Part shown: in pieces, positions 6,692-6,695 of the stretch
Numbering within the stretch: the first letter of the stretch is position 1
Layout of the letters: each line of letters opens with the position of its first letter
From: Kiritimatiellia bacterium
GTDB lineage: Bacteria > Verrucomicrobiota > Kiritimatiellia > RFP12 > UBA1067
Length of the DNA: 6,695 bases
Direction: 5' to 3'
Assembly: GCA_017405115.1 (NCBI GenBank)
Contig: JAFRBA010000009.1
Span: 1 to 6,695 of the forward strand
Position numbers and translations under genes: made by a program
The notes under the pieces: model-generated
Databases searched by the model: none
Told to the model about the DNA's origin: nothing
What the model saw: the letters and a program-made list of their open reading frames with translations, nothing else

Positions 6692-6695
6692 TGCG

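Overview
The window comes from a high-GC bacterium. It carries a housekeeping-type sigma factor, a ClC-type anion transporter and a GT8 sugar transferase. A small RRM protein next to rpoD, without Bacteroidota-like base composition, would fit a Verrucomicrobiota/Kiritimatiellota/Lentisphaerota-type organism. That placement is a guess from general resemblance; no taxonomic marker could be searched.

Left part, plus strand (1-3611): the 3' end of rpoD, whose start lies left of the window, is followed after 78 bases by a tight run of three genes. These are a short protein with one transmembrane segment and a cytoplasmic RRM domain, a DJ-1/YajL-type protein, and a ClC anion transporter without CBS domains. 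Gaps inside the run are 5 bases each, so the last three genes are almost certainly co-transcribed. Coding GC is very high here.

Right part, minus strand (6466 down to 3640): read in the direction of transcription, this holds an AAA ATPase with a C-terminal PD-(D/E)XK nuclease-like domain (COG1672/DUF234 type), a HigA-type antitoxin-like DNA-binding protein with no recognisable HigB toxin, and a GT8 glycosyltransferase that converges on the ClC gene. The ATPase has a near-consensus sigma-70 promoter (TTGACA, 18 bases, TATACT). Its leader is packed with TTAAC/GTTAA motifs, including a perfect 14-base palindrome, and looks like an operator. The glycosyltransferase has its own candidate promoter, which also settles its start codon. 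GC falls clearly from the glycosyltransferase into the ATPase, suggesting that the ATPase-HigA pair was acquired.

Right edge (about 6541-6695): there is no gene, but the stretch is dense in nested inverted repeats, including a terminator-like hairpin with a T6 tract and a long imperfect stem of over 90 bases. It is either a structured RNA, a terminator cluster or the end of a repeat or mobile element.

The most interesting candidate system is the ATPase-nuclease plus HigA pair. The ATPase sits where the toxin would be in a higBA operon, the two genes share one reading frame across a single stop codon, and an operator-like palindrome precedes them. Nothing else in the window points to a complete novel system.
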